A stretch of 6,628 bases of DNA from Bacteroidaceae bacterium (GTDB lineage Bacteria > Bacteroidota > Bacteroidia > Bacteroidales > Bacteroidaceae), in contig CAAFRW010000026.1 in the NCBI GenBank assembly GCA_900765575.1, positions 1-6,628 of the forward strand, read 5' to 3'. Every line of letters begins with the position of its first letter. The first letter of the stretch is position 1. Positions 1-5,530 of this stretch are shown piece after piece. The notes under the pieces were generated by a model. The model made no database searches. It saw only the letters and a program-made list of their open reading frames with translations, and was not told the origin of the DNA. Both the position numbers and the translations under genes were made by a program.

Positions 1-3
1 ATT

Positions 4-127
4 GAGGGGTGCGTTTTGGAATATCTGGGAAGATAGATGAGCAATTCTTTCAATTGTGCTTTTCGTGATGGAGGGGCATGTTTTGGAATGTATGAGAATT
101 ATAAAAGAGGGAAATGTTCCGGAATAT
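4..127. repeat. Three imperfect 21-bp direct repeats in non-coding DNA
   Basis: Units start at 4, 71 and 107. All keep GAGGG at the left, TT in the middle and GGAAT towards the right; units 1 and 2 share GTTTTGGAAT. By hand alignment units 1 and 2 match at 17 of 21 positions, and unit 3 matches them at 15-16. They lie far upstream of the Lrp-family gene in a 337-base stretch where I find no convincing gene. Spacing is irregular (67 and 36), so this is not a CRISPR or simple tandem array. They may be decayed duplications or protein-binding sites; function is unknown. Confidence 0.45.
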
Positions 128-250
128 AGAGCCGGTAGATGTCCGTTTCTTTCATAGCACTGAATACCAGCTCCTTGTCGGGGAATTAACATGAAGATTT
201 ATCCACTTTGTTTGCTTGACTTTGCTTTTTAATAAACTGTTAAATTCTTT

Positions 251-310
251 GATATATTTAAAATATCCTTAGGATTTGTGCTTTTACGATACGAAAAAGT
301 TCTATATTTG
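251..310 (+). promoter_or_regulatory. Promoter and possible operator of the Lrp/AsnC-family gene
   Basis: TATATTTG at 303-310 matches the Bacteroidetes -7 consensus TAnnTTTG and sits 27 bases before the ATG at 338, which would give a short AT-rich leader. The -33 element is unclear: a TTTG at 275-278 is spaced 24 bases away, longer than the usual 19-21, and a TTTT at 282-285 is 17 away. Upstream, 251-267 (GATATATTTAAAATATC) is a near-palindrome with 7 of 8 pairs matching. An AT-rich dyad here would suit autoregulation by an Lrp-family protein, but that is inference. Confidence 0.55.
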
Positions 311-337
311 TGCAAAAATAAAAAATAATATAACAAA

Positions 338-826
338 ATGGGACACCATCAATTAGATTCTCTGGATGAGCAAATTTTGCGTCTTATTGCTGATAATGCT
401 CGTATTCCATTTTTGGAAGTAGCTCGTGCTTGTAATGTTTCAGGAGCAGCTATTCACCAGCGTATTCAAAAGCTAACAAACTTTGGTATCTTGAAAGGGT
501 CGGAATATGTGATTGATCCTGAAAAGATTGGGTATGAAACCTGTGCATATGTCGGATTGTTCCTTAAAGACCCGGAACAATTTGATTCTGTGACGAATGC
601 ACTGAAAAAGATTCCCGAGGTGGTTGAATGCCATTTCACTACCGGACAGTATGATATGTTCATTAAGATTTACGCAAAAAATAATCATCATCTGCTTAAT
701 ATTATTCATGATAAATTGCAACCGTTGGGACTCTCCCGGTCGGAAACAATTATTTCTTTCAATGAAGCTATCAAAAGACAGATGCCGATATTGAATTTAT
801 GCGATAAAGACGAAGAAGAAGATTAA
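338..826 (+). CDS. Lrp/AsnC family transcriptional regulator
   Basis: This 162-residue protein has the usual Lrp/AsnC length and two-part structure. Residues about 7-66 form the N-terminal winged helix-turn-helix: LDEQILRLIADNAR is helix 1, and the stretch from FLEVARACNVSG through IHQRIQKL and FGIL is the recognition region. Residues about 67-147 form the alpha/beta RAM effector-binding and oligomerisation domain, with the conserved G-x-YD signature at GQYD (103-106). The tail is strongly acidic (KDEEED). Family members bind DNA as dimers or octamers and respond to amino acids or other small ligands; the ligand and targets here cannot be read from the sequence. The ATG at 338 fits the domain start and the promoter at 303-310. 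The gene is convergent with folA and shares the bases TTAA with it, so it is not in the thyA-folA operon. Family assignment is confident; function within the family is open. Confidence 0.93.
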   Translation: MGHHQLDSLDEQILRLIADNARIPFLEVARACNVSGAAIHQRIQKLTNFGILKGSEYVIDPEKIGYETCAYVGLFLKDPEQFDSVTNALKKIPEVVECHFTTGQYDMFIKIYAKNNHHLLNIIHDKLQPLGLSRSETIISFNEAIKRQMPILNLCDKDEEED

Positions 827-1320
827 ATACGTTCGTAATTGATAAATGTATAAGGAAAGAGGTGCTTTTCATCTATGGGATGGGCATCTCTTTCTGTTTC
901 TTTCCATTCCTTCGAATCTATTTCAGGGAAATAGGCATCTGCCGAAGAGGGCGTATCTTCTATGCGGGTTATATATAGCCGGTTAGCAAGAGGCAGTGCC
1001 TGATGATAAACGCTGGCGCCTCCGATAATGTATATTTCTTCTTCCGGTTGACATTGACGAAGAGCTTCGTCCAATGAACGAAAACATTCGGCTCCTTCAA
1101 ATCTCACTCCTTCTTGTCGGGATAGTACGATATTGCGCCGGTTGGGCAGTGCCCCTTTGGGTAATGATTCGAAAGTGCGGCGTCCCATGATAATGGTATG
1201 GCCGGTTGTCAACGCTTTGAAACGTTTCAGGTCGTTGGGCAACCAATATAATAATTTGTTTTCGTTGCCGATTGCATTATTTTGCGCAATGGCTACAATG
1301 ATAGATATTTGCTGTGTCAT
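823..1320 (-). CDS. folA: Dihydrofolate reductase
   Basis: FolA reduces dihydrofolate to tetrahydrofolate with NADPH in the cytoplasm. It regenerates the folate oxidised by thymidylate synthase, whose gene lies just upstream in the same operon. The 165-residue length is normal. Visible landmarks are the N-terminal strand ISIIVAIAQNNAIG (6-18), the substrate-site segment LPNDLKRFK (27-35) with the expected catalytic acid Asp30, the NADPH-binding GRRTFES (46-52), Arg61 in LPNRRNIVLSR (equivalent to E. coli Arg57, which holds the folate glutamate), and the Gly-Gly pair at 100-101 in IYIIGGASVY. The position equivalent to E. coli Trp22 is Tyr25 here, in KLLYWLPND. The start is the ATG at 1320, 3 bases after the thyA stop, so co-transcription is very likely. 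The stop overlaps the convergent Lrp-family gene. Identification is secure. Confidence 0.97.
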   Translation of the reverse strand: MTQQISIIVAIAQNNAIGNENKLLYWLPNDLKRFKALTTGHTIIMGRRTFESLPKGALPNRRNIVLSRQEGVRFEGAECFRSLDEALRQCQPEEEIYIIGGASVYHQALPLANRLYITRIEDTPSSADAYFPEIDSKEWKETERDAHPIDEKHLFPYTFINYERI

Positions 1321-1323
1321 AGT

Positions 1324-2118
1324 TTATACGGCTACTTTGCCCGGAATATGCGGATGTGGGTTATAATTTTCTAATTCGAAGTCTTCGTATTTAAAGCTGA
1401 AGATGTCTTTTACCTCCGGATTAATTTTTATGGTCGGTAAGGGACGTGGCTCGCGGGTAAGTTGAAGTTTTACCTGTTCCAAGTGGTTTAAATAGATGTG
1501 CGCGTCACCCAACGTGTGAATAAAGTCACCCGCTTTTAGCCCTGTTACCTGAGCCATCATTTGCAATAGCAGCGCATAAGATGCGATATTGAAGGGTACT
1601 CCAAGAAAAGTGTCGGCACTGCGTTGATACATTTGCATACTTAAACGTCCGTTGGCTACATAGAACTGGAAAAAAGCATGGCAGGGAGGCAGATTCATAT
1701 TGTTTAAATCGCCTACATTCCATGCGCTTACAATGATACGTCGCGAATCCGGATTGTGTTGAATGGTTTCTACCACTTCTTTTATCTGGTCAATATGCCC
1801 TCCGTTATAATCGGGCCACGAGCGCCACTGGTATCCGTATATATGCCCTAAGTCTCCCTTCTCGTCGGCCCATTCATTCCATATACGTACTCCGTTCTCT
1901 TGCAGATATTTTACATTGGTATCCCCGTTTAAGAACCAAAGCAATTCATATATAATTGATTTTAAGTGTAATTTCTTAGTGGTAAGGCAGGGGAATCCTT
2001 CTTCGAGGTTGAAACGCATTTGATGTCCGAATACACTTTTTGTTCCGGTTCCGGTGCGGTCTCCTTTTTCAACGCCTTCGGTTAAGATACGGTTCAAGAG
2101 GTCTAAGTACTGTTTCAT
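1324..2118 (-). CDS. thyA: Thymidylate synthase
   Basis: ThyA methylates dUMP to dTMP using methylenetetrahydrofolate and releases dihydrofolate for FolA. From the ATG at 2118 the protein is 264 residues, the same length as E. coli ThyA, and the numbering matches: Arg21, Glu58, Arg126-Arg127 (from the partner subunit), the nucleophile Cys146 in LPPCHAFFQF, Arg166 in YQRS, Asp169, Asn177 and the His207/Tyr209 pair all appear where expected. The frame continues upstream to a TTG at 2133, which would add five residues (xIYHS). I prefer the ATG because it restores family length and leaves room for a leader after the -7 element at 2145-2152. folA follows after 3 bases in a classical thyA-folA operon. 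No catalytic residue is missing. Confidence 0.97.
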   Translation of the reverse strand: MKQYLDLLNRILTEGVEKGDRTGTGTKSVFGHQMRFNLEEGFPCLTTKKLHLKSIIYELLWFLNGDTNVKYLQENGVRIWNEWADEKGDLGHIYGYQWRSWPDYNGGHIDQIKEVVETIQHNPDSRRIIVSAWNVGDLNNMNLPPCHAFFQFYVANGRLSMQMYQRSADTFLGVPFNIASYALLLQMMAQVTGLKAGDFIHTLGDAHIYLNHLEQVKLQLTREPRPLPTIKINPEVKDIFSFKYEDFELENYNPHPHIPGKVAV

Positions 2119-2144
2119 GCTGTGATATATCAAATTAGTGGATG

Positions 2145-2152
2145 CAAATGTA
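2145..2152 (-). promoter_or_regulatory. -7 promoter element of the thyA-folA operon
   Basis: Read on the minus strand this is TACATTTG, a full match to the Bacteroidetes -7 consensus TAnnTTTG, with 26 bases between it and the thyA ATG at 2118. The -33 element is weak: TGTT (plus positions 2171-2174) lies 18 bases further upstream. The leader would be about 20 bases and AT-rich, without a Shine-Dalgarno sequence, as is usual in Bacteroides. Confidence 0.6.
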
Positions 2153-2388
2153 CATGATAATTTTCAAAATAACACGTAGAAGCCTAAAAATATGAAACCG
2201 GTCTATAAAGACAAGAATAAAGTTCTGAACCGGAAAGTTGGTGAATGGGGCATGTATCTCTTTGCCTTTTAGGTTGATAAAGGGCTTGTAAAGAAGTAAA
2301 ACGATTCTTACTTTTTCAAAAGTAAATCTTTTGGTGTATATCGATTAAAAAAAAGAAACATTTTCTTTCTTCTTATTTAAAATATATT
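2153..2388. other. Divergent intergenic region with inverted repeats
   Basis: No gene is seen between the thyA promoter and the promoter of the gene at 2421. Two inverted repeats stand out. One is a potential hairpin with arms GCCTTTTA (2264-2271) and TAAAGGGC (2278-2285), eight pairs including one G-U, around a 6-base loop. The other is a perfect AT-rich palindrome, TTACTTTT-TC-AAAAGTAA, at 2308-2325, centred about 75 bases upstream of the plus-strand -7 element. The second is a plausible operator; neither has a clear U tract that would make it a typical terminator. Confidence 0.4.
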
Positions 2389-2396
2389 TATTTTTG
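2389..2396 (+). promoter_or_regulatory. -7 promoter element of the outer-membrane protein gene
   Basis: TATTTTTG fits TAnnTTTG. A TTTC at 2366-2369 lies 19 bases upstream and could act as a degenerate -33 box. Transcription would start close to 2403, giving a leader of only about 15-20 bases. Within it, an ATG at 2410 opens a three-codon frame (Met-Lys-Arg) whose TAA overlaps the real ATG at 2421 as TAATG. Confidence 0.55.
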
Positions 2397-2420
2397 CCAA
2401 AACATTAAAATGAAACGATA

Positions 2421-3173
2421 ATGAAGAAAGTATTTTTAGTTCTTGCTTTGATTCTAGCGAGTGTTTGTACTATGCAGGTAAAAGCTCAGAAAGAACAGGG
2501 CTTATTTAATCGCTTGTCTGTGGGTGTAAGTGCTTCTACTTTGGGTATTGGTATTGATGCGTCCACTACATTTAACCGCTATTTAATGCTTCGTGCCGGA
2601 GTTGATATAATGCCCGGAATCACAATTGATACGGATGTAGATGTCGACTTGGATGTGGCTGCTTTAGGAAGCTCTACTTCTTCGCAGGTGAATGTTGAAG
2701 GTGGTTTACAAAGAACACAAGCCAGCTTGTTGTTAAATGTCTATCCTTTTAAAAGGTCCAGTTTCTTCGTTACCGGTGGCGCTTATTTTGGCGGTAGTAA
2801 ATTGGTGAAGATTAAGGGACATAGCCAAGAATTGAAAGAATTATATGACCAATATGGCGACCAAGTAGGAATTATTATCGGTGATTATAAACTGCCGATT
2901 GATGAAAACGGTAATGTAGCCGGTGGATTAAAGGTGAATGGCTTCCGTCCTTATTTAGGACTTGGTTTCGGACGTGCCGTTCCGCATAAGCGTGTAGGAT
3001 TTATGTTTGAGTTAGGTGTTCAGTTCCATGGTACTCCGAAAGTGTATTCTGATACGGGAGATATAGACGATTTGCTAAAACAGACTGACGAAGATGATGA
3101 TTTTACCAAAATCATAGATAAACTAAAGGTTTATCCGGTATTGAAGTTCCGTATTTGCGGAAGGATATTCTAA
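2421..3173 (+). CDS. Secreted outer-membrane beta-barrel protein, function unknown
   Basis: The 250-residue product begins with a clear Sec signal peptide: MKK, a hydrophobic core at about 4-16, and a likely cleavage after Ala22 (QVKA before QKEQ). The mature part has alternating polar/hydrophobic strands rich in Gly and aromatics, e.g. LSVGVSASTLGIGID (32-46), YLMLRAGVDI (54-63), ASLLLNVYPF (101-110), FFVTGGAYFGG (115-125), FRPYLGLGFG (175-184) and VGFMFELGVQF (192-202). It ends in VYPVLKFRICGRIF, and a C-terminal Phe on a final strand is the usual signal for outer-membrane barrel assembly. Acidic stretches at 70-78 (alternating Asp) and 212-227 are probably loops. I do not recognise a specific function; porin-like or small OmpW/OprF-type barrel roles are possible. 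It is monocistronic, followed by a hairpin at 3234-3267. Confidence 0.8.
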   Translation: MKKVFLVLALILASVCTMQVKAQKEQGLFNRLSVGVSASTLGIGIDASTTFNRYLMLRAGVDIMPGITIDTDVDVDLDVAALGSSTSSQVNVEGGLQRTQASLLLNVYPFKRSSFFVTGGAYFGGSKLVKIKGHSQELKELYDQYGDQVGIIIGDYKLPIDENGNVAGGLKVNGFRPYLGLGFGRAVPHKRVGFMFELGVQFHGTPKVYSDTGDIDDLLKQTDEDDDFTKIIDKLKVYPVLKFRICGRIF

Positions 3174-3233
3174 TAAAGAATAAAAATAGAACGTTATATA
3201 TATTTTTCCTTTTATATAGTTATTTTCGATAGT

Positions 3234-3267
3234 GAAGCCGTTCCAAACTAAAAAATGGGACGGCTTC
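3234..3267 (+). terminator. Hairpin, likely terminator after the barrel protein gene
   Basis: Arms GAAGCCGTTCC (3234-3244) and GGGACGGCTTC (3257-3267) form an 11-pair stem with one G-U pair around a 12-base A-rich loop, 60 bases past the stop codon. The downstream sequence (TAAATCAA) is not a strong U tract, so intrinsic termination is likely but not certain. It could also stop transcripts arriving from the convergent sigma-factor operon. Confidence 0.5.
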
Positions 3268-3293
3268 TAAATCAATAGATGCGATAGATAAGT

Positions 3294-3383
3294 TTTAACG
3301 CTAGTAGTCTCATTACCGGATGAGACTACTAGCGTTGGCTTATGAGACTACTTGAATAAGATGATATGACTACTAGCGTTAAA
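3294..3383. repeat. Compound inverted repeat with two alternative long hairpins
   Basis: The left arm AACGCTAGTAGTCTCAT (3297-3313) is perfectly complementary over 17 bases to 3320-3336, with a 6-base loop. The same left segment, extended as TTTAACGCTAGTAGTC (3294-3309), is also perfectly complementary over 16 bases to 3368-3383. A third, truncated copy of the right arm, ATGAGACTACT, occurs at 3342-3352. The element sits between two convergent transcription units and ends 5 bases before the stop codon of the minus-strand operon. It may be a bidirectional terminator or mRNA 3'-end stabiliser, or a small repetitive extragenic element. Confidence 0.75.
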
Positions 3384-3387
3384 GAAT

Positions 3388-3726
3388 TCAGTCTTCCATG
3401 GAACAAGCCCGGCTGATTCCTACAATAATAAGAATTCCTAAAGCAACGGCTAATGTGTGCAGATTCGTATTAGCCATAAAGTTTTGCTGTGATAGGGATT
3501 CTATAGACTCTTTCAATGTATTGAATAAAATTTCGAATCCATTCAATAAATAAAACAGGTAAAGGCATACGGCTGCACAGACAGAGTTAAATATCCAGTT
3601 AGCCCATCTGTGCTGTTTCGGCAGATGACGCATCACCCGGCGTGAAAAGCCATTGTCTTTCACCTCTTCTTTTTGTTCGTGCATGAACCTAAAAATGATA
3701 TCTTCATCTATTTTCTCCATACCCAT
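3388..3726 (-). CDS. Small two-TM protein, candidate anti-sigma factor
   Basis: The 112-residue product has a charged N-terminal segment (1-40) with the motif DNGFSRRVMRHLP (24-36), then hydrophobic segments at about 43-64 and 89-106, and a short tail. From memory the motif resembles that of Bacteroides proteins of the DUF5056 type; this could not be checked. As the last gene of the sigma operon, with its first 23 bases overlapping the sigma gene, it is likely to be translationally coupled to it. A cytoplasmic domain of about 40 residues next to a membrane anchor suits an anti-sigma factor or regulator, but it lacks the His/Cys zinc signature of ZAS anti-sigma factors, so the role is inferred. 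An in-frame ATG at 3720 (Met3) is an alternative start. Confidence 0.7.
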   Translation of the reverse strand: MGMEKIDEDIIFRFMHEQKEEVKDNGFSRRVMRHLPKQHRWANWIFNSVCAAVCLYLFYLLNGFEILFNTLKESIESLSQQNFMANTNLHTLAVALGILIIVGISRACSMED

Positions 3727-4252
3727 TTTGTTTTAAATAGTTTGAAAGTTTTTCTTTTCCTCTTGAAAGATGCGATTTAATCGTTCCGCCGGGCATTCCT
3801 GTAATGGTTGAAATCTTGTCTATCGCAAGGTCCTCCATATAGAAAAGGGTGATACAGATTCGCTCTTCCTCTTTCAACAGTTTCATCGATTCGTATACAT
3901 CCATTTTAACTCCTACGTTTTCCTGCTCGGTATGGTAACGATTATCTACCTGTTTGGTTTCTAAATCTTCCATGTTCTTTCGGCTGCGAATATAATCATA
4001 AAAAACATTGTATGCAATCCGATATAACCATGTTTGGAAGTTCGAAAGATTTTTAAACGATGTGAGGTTCGTGTAAGCTTTAATAAAAGTATCCTGAGCC
4101 AAATCATCGCTTAATTCCTTGTCGCCCAAAGTCTGGTGGAGGAAGAAACGCCGCACGGGCGATTGGTATTTCTTTACAAGCGTGTCGAATGCCCGGTTGT
4201 TATGAAATACAATCACCTGTGCCACCAACGATATGTCGTTGAGTTGTTGCAT
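3704..4252 (-). CDS. ECF-type RNA polymerase sigma factor (sigma-70 family)
   Basis: The 182-residue protein has the two-domain layout of group 4 sigma factors. Region 2 spans about 24-92 and includes the core-binding and -10 recognition segment (DLAQDTFIKAY at 50-60, then FKNLSNFQTWLYRIAYNVFYDYIRSRK ending near 92, cited in part). A variable linker follows (93-121). Region 4 spans about 122-174, with the -35-binding helix-turn-helix IDKISTITGMPGGTIKSHLS at 144-163. Regions 1 and 3 are absent, as expected. The upstream membrane-protein gene ends 18 bases before its ATG, and the downstream small TM-protein gene begins inside it, so the three form an operon. This context suggests a membrane-derived signal controlling the sigma factor. 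The target promoters are not evident, but the dyad repeats at 5325-5405 upstream of the operon are a candidate control site. Confidence 0.93.
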   Translation of the reverse strand: MQQLNDISLVAQVIVFHNNRAFDTLVKKYQSPVRRFFLHQTLGDKELSDDLAQDTFIKAYTNLTSFKNLSNFQTWLYRIAYNVFYDYIRSRKNMEDLETKQVDNRYHTEQENVGVKMDVYESMKLLKEEERICITLFYMEDLAIDKISTITGMPGGTIKSHLSRGKEKLSNYLKQNGYGENR

Positions 4253-4270
4253 TATTCTTCAGTTTCTTCT

Positions 4271-5251
4271 TTAATCTTCTTTTGAGGGTACGTTCTCTTC
4301 GTCCGATGGTCTGCTCTGCTCTTCCGTAGTGGTCGCCTTCGTTTCGCCGGTTGTTTCTTCTTTGGTTTGTATACGGGTGGTTTCCGCATCGGCCGCTTCG
4401 TTCATTTTCTCCTGGGTCGCTTTTTCGTTTCCGGGAGCGTAAGCGGAAGGCTCATACTGTTTTGTTTCCCTTGCTTCCGTTTGAGGAGTAGGCTCCTGAT
4501 ACCGAGTGTTTGCCTGTTCATTCCAGAATGCTTCTTCTTTTTTGTTTCTGTAAAAAGAACTTTTTACTTGGGAGGCAGACGGGAACCAGCCTAATATAAT
4601 TTGTCCGGCACCGATACACATAATCAATAGTCCGATAGAAGCGAGGCTTTTTTCAGTTAGAATTCCTAAGAACAGAGCCAAACCGAAGCCGAGGAAGAAT
4701 GTTTTGACACCTTTTCTCCATAAGTAATCATTGCTGCTTCCTGTAACAGGGGCTGTGGGGCGAATAACGGTATTGAATTCGGGAGGTAAGTTTTTGCCGT
4801 GTATAAGCGCTTGCTTCATGACTTCATACTTGGCTTTTTTATTCTTATAACGGAAATAAAGAATGAGTCCCACCAAGATGAGAGGGAAGCAGAATAGCAG
4901 AATGGTGAGAATAATGCTGGCCACTTTGGCTTCCTTCATTATTTTGAAAGGGAAATCGTCATGTCCTATTCCATACCGTTGTTTCCATTTCCTCATTTCT
5001 TTATCCACTTTCTTATTGACAAGCTTGTCTACTTTTGCTTGAATCATAGAGTCCACTTCTGCCGTTGTAACGTTTGTTGCAGATACCACCATTACCTCAC
5101 TTGTTTGAGCTGTTTGAGCTGTGGAAGCCTCTTTTTTTGTTTGCTGGGCACTCACTGTTTGAGCATTCTCCGAATTCGAAGGTTTGTTCTGTGCTTGTAG
5201 TGAACAAGTTACGCCTACTAAAAAGGCGAGTATTACCAAAATCTGTTTCAT
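4271..5251 (-). CDS. Signal-peptide-bearing multi-pass membrane protein, first gene of sigma operon
   Basis: The 326-residue product starts with a signal peptide (MKQILVILAFLVGV, probable cleavage after Ala20 in LQAQ). A Gln/Thr/Ser-rich segment follows (21-60), then a Lys/Asp-rich, possibly helical region (63-92). Hydrophobic segments lie at about 109-133, 181-198 and 203-222. Between the first and second is YKNKKAKYEVMKQALIHGK followed by LPPEF (135-159), a pattern I associate with Bacteroidetes DUF6249-type proteins. The C-terminal 100 residues are a hydrophilic, Glu/Thr/Lys-rich low-complexity tail without a recognisable domain. No enzymatic motif is visible. Being first in an operon with a sigma factor, it may be the envelope sensor or a sigma-controlled stress protein; both are inference. 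The leader upstream has no clear -7 element within 100 bases. Confidence 0.8.
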   Translation of the reverse strand: MKQILVILAFLVGVTCSLQAQNKPSNSENAQTVSAQQTKKEASTAQTAQTSEVMVVSATNVTTAEVDSMIQAKVDKLVNKKVDKEMRKWKQRYGIGHDDFPFKIMKEAKVASIILTILLFCFPLILVGLILYFRYKNKKAKYEVMKQALIHGKNLPPEFNTVIRPTAPVTGSSNDYLWRKGVKTFFLGFGLALFLGILTEKSLASIGLLIMCIGAGQIILGWFPSASQVKSSFYRNKKEEAFWNEQANTRYQEPTPQTEARETKQYEPSAYAPGNEKATQEKMNEAADAETTRIQTKEETTGETKATTTEEQSRPSDEENVPSKED

Positions 5252-5324
5252 GTTTCTTTTATTTTAATTATTACTTTTCTATCACTGTTCCTATTATCTA
5301 AAGACTGTCTTTTTTCCGGATTTT

Positions 5325-5405
5325 GTAACTAACTATGTTAGCTCCCGTAACTAACTATGTTATAGAAATAACTCTTAATGTTACGCGGCGTAACTAACTA
5401 TGTTA
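5325..5405. repeat. Four helically phased 16-bp dyad repeats, putative operator array
   Basis: GTAACTAACTATGTTA occurs exactly at 5325-5340, 5347-5362 and 5390-5405. A fourth, degenerate copy (ATAACTCTTAATGTTA) fills the gap at 5368-5383, giving start-to-start spacing of 22, 21 and 22, close to two DNA turns. Every copy, including the degenerate one, keeps TAAC at the left and GTTA at the right as inverted ends, which suggests sites for a dimeric protein. The array lies 74-154 bases upstream of the sigma operon start at 5251 and about 125 bases before the rsmF promoter repeats. Between copies 3 and 4, GTTACG-CGG-CGTAAC (5380-5394) forms a further perfect inverted repeat. Confidence 0.8.
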
Positions 5406-5469
5406 TTTATTTGCTTATTAGACGTAACCATATACCTGTTTGGTTGCAAGCATGCGCTTCTTTTTTAAA

Positions 5470-5477
5470 CAAAGCTA
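5470..5477 (-). promoter_or_regulatory. Possible -7 element for the sigma operon
   Basis: Read on the minus strand this is TAGCTTTG, matching TAnnTTTG. I see no convincing -33 element, and the site is about 220 bases from the ATG at 5251, so the call is weak. If real, the dyad array at 5325-5405 would lie inside the transcribed leader. No other TAnnTTTG match was found on this strand between it and the gene. Confidence 0.3.
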
Positions 5478-5530
5478 CAATAAAAATAGAGAAAGAGGGC
5501 GTGTGAGGTTAAATTCTTGCTTGGAAAGTC

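Noticed and set aside
107..163. Short minus-strand frame MKETDIYRLYIPEHFPLL
   Set aside because: The 18-residue frame looks protein-like, but a stop codon lies just upstream of its frame and there is no promoter or family match. It could be a gene remnant, but the evidence is insufficient.
1..192. Minus-strand open frame from an ATG at 192 running off the left edge (64 codons)
   Set aside because: The translation has no recognisable motif and looks like random sequence, and the stretch is interrupted by the imperfect DNA repeats. It could only be judged with sequence to the left.
466..721. Minus-strand open frames inside the Lrp-family gene
   Set aside because: They are antisense to a clear domain-bearing gene and show no signal or motif of their own.
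4367..5301. Plus-strand open frames opposite the membrane-protein gene
   Set aside because: They are rich in Cys, Phe and Leu, overlap one another, and mirror the Glu/Lys-rich codons of the real gene on the other strand.
5325..5405. CRISPR array
   Set aside because: Repeats are 16 bp with only 5-6 bases between them, far below CRISPR dimensions, and no cas gene is present.
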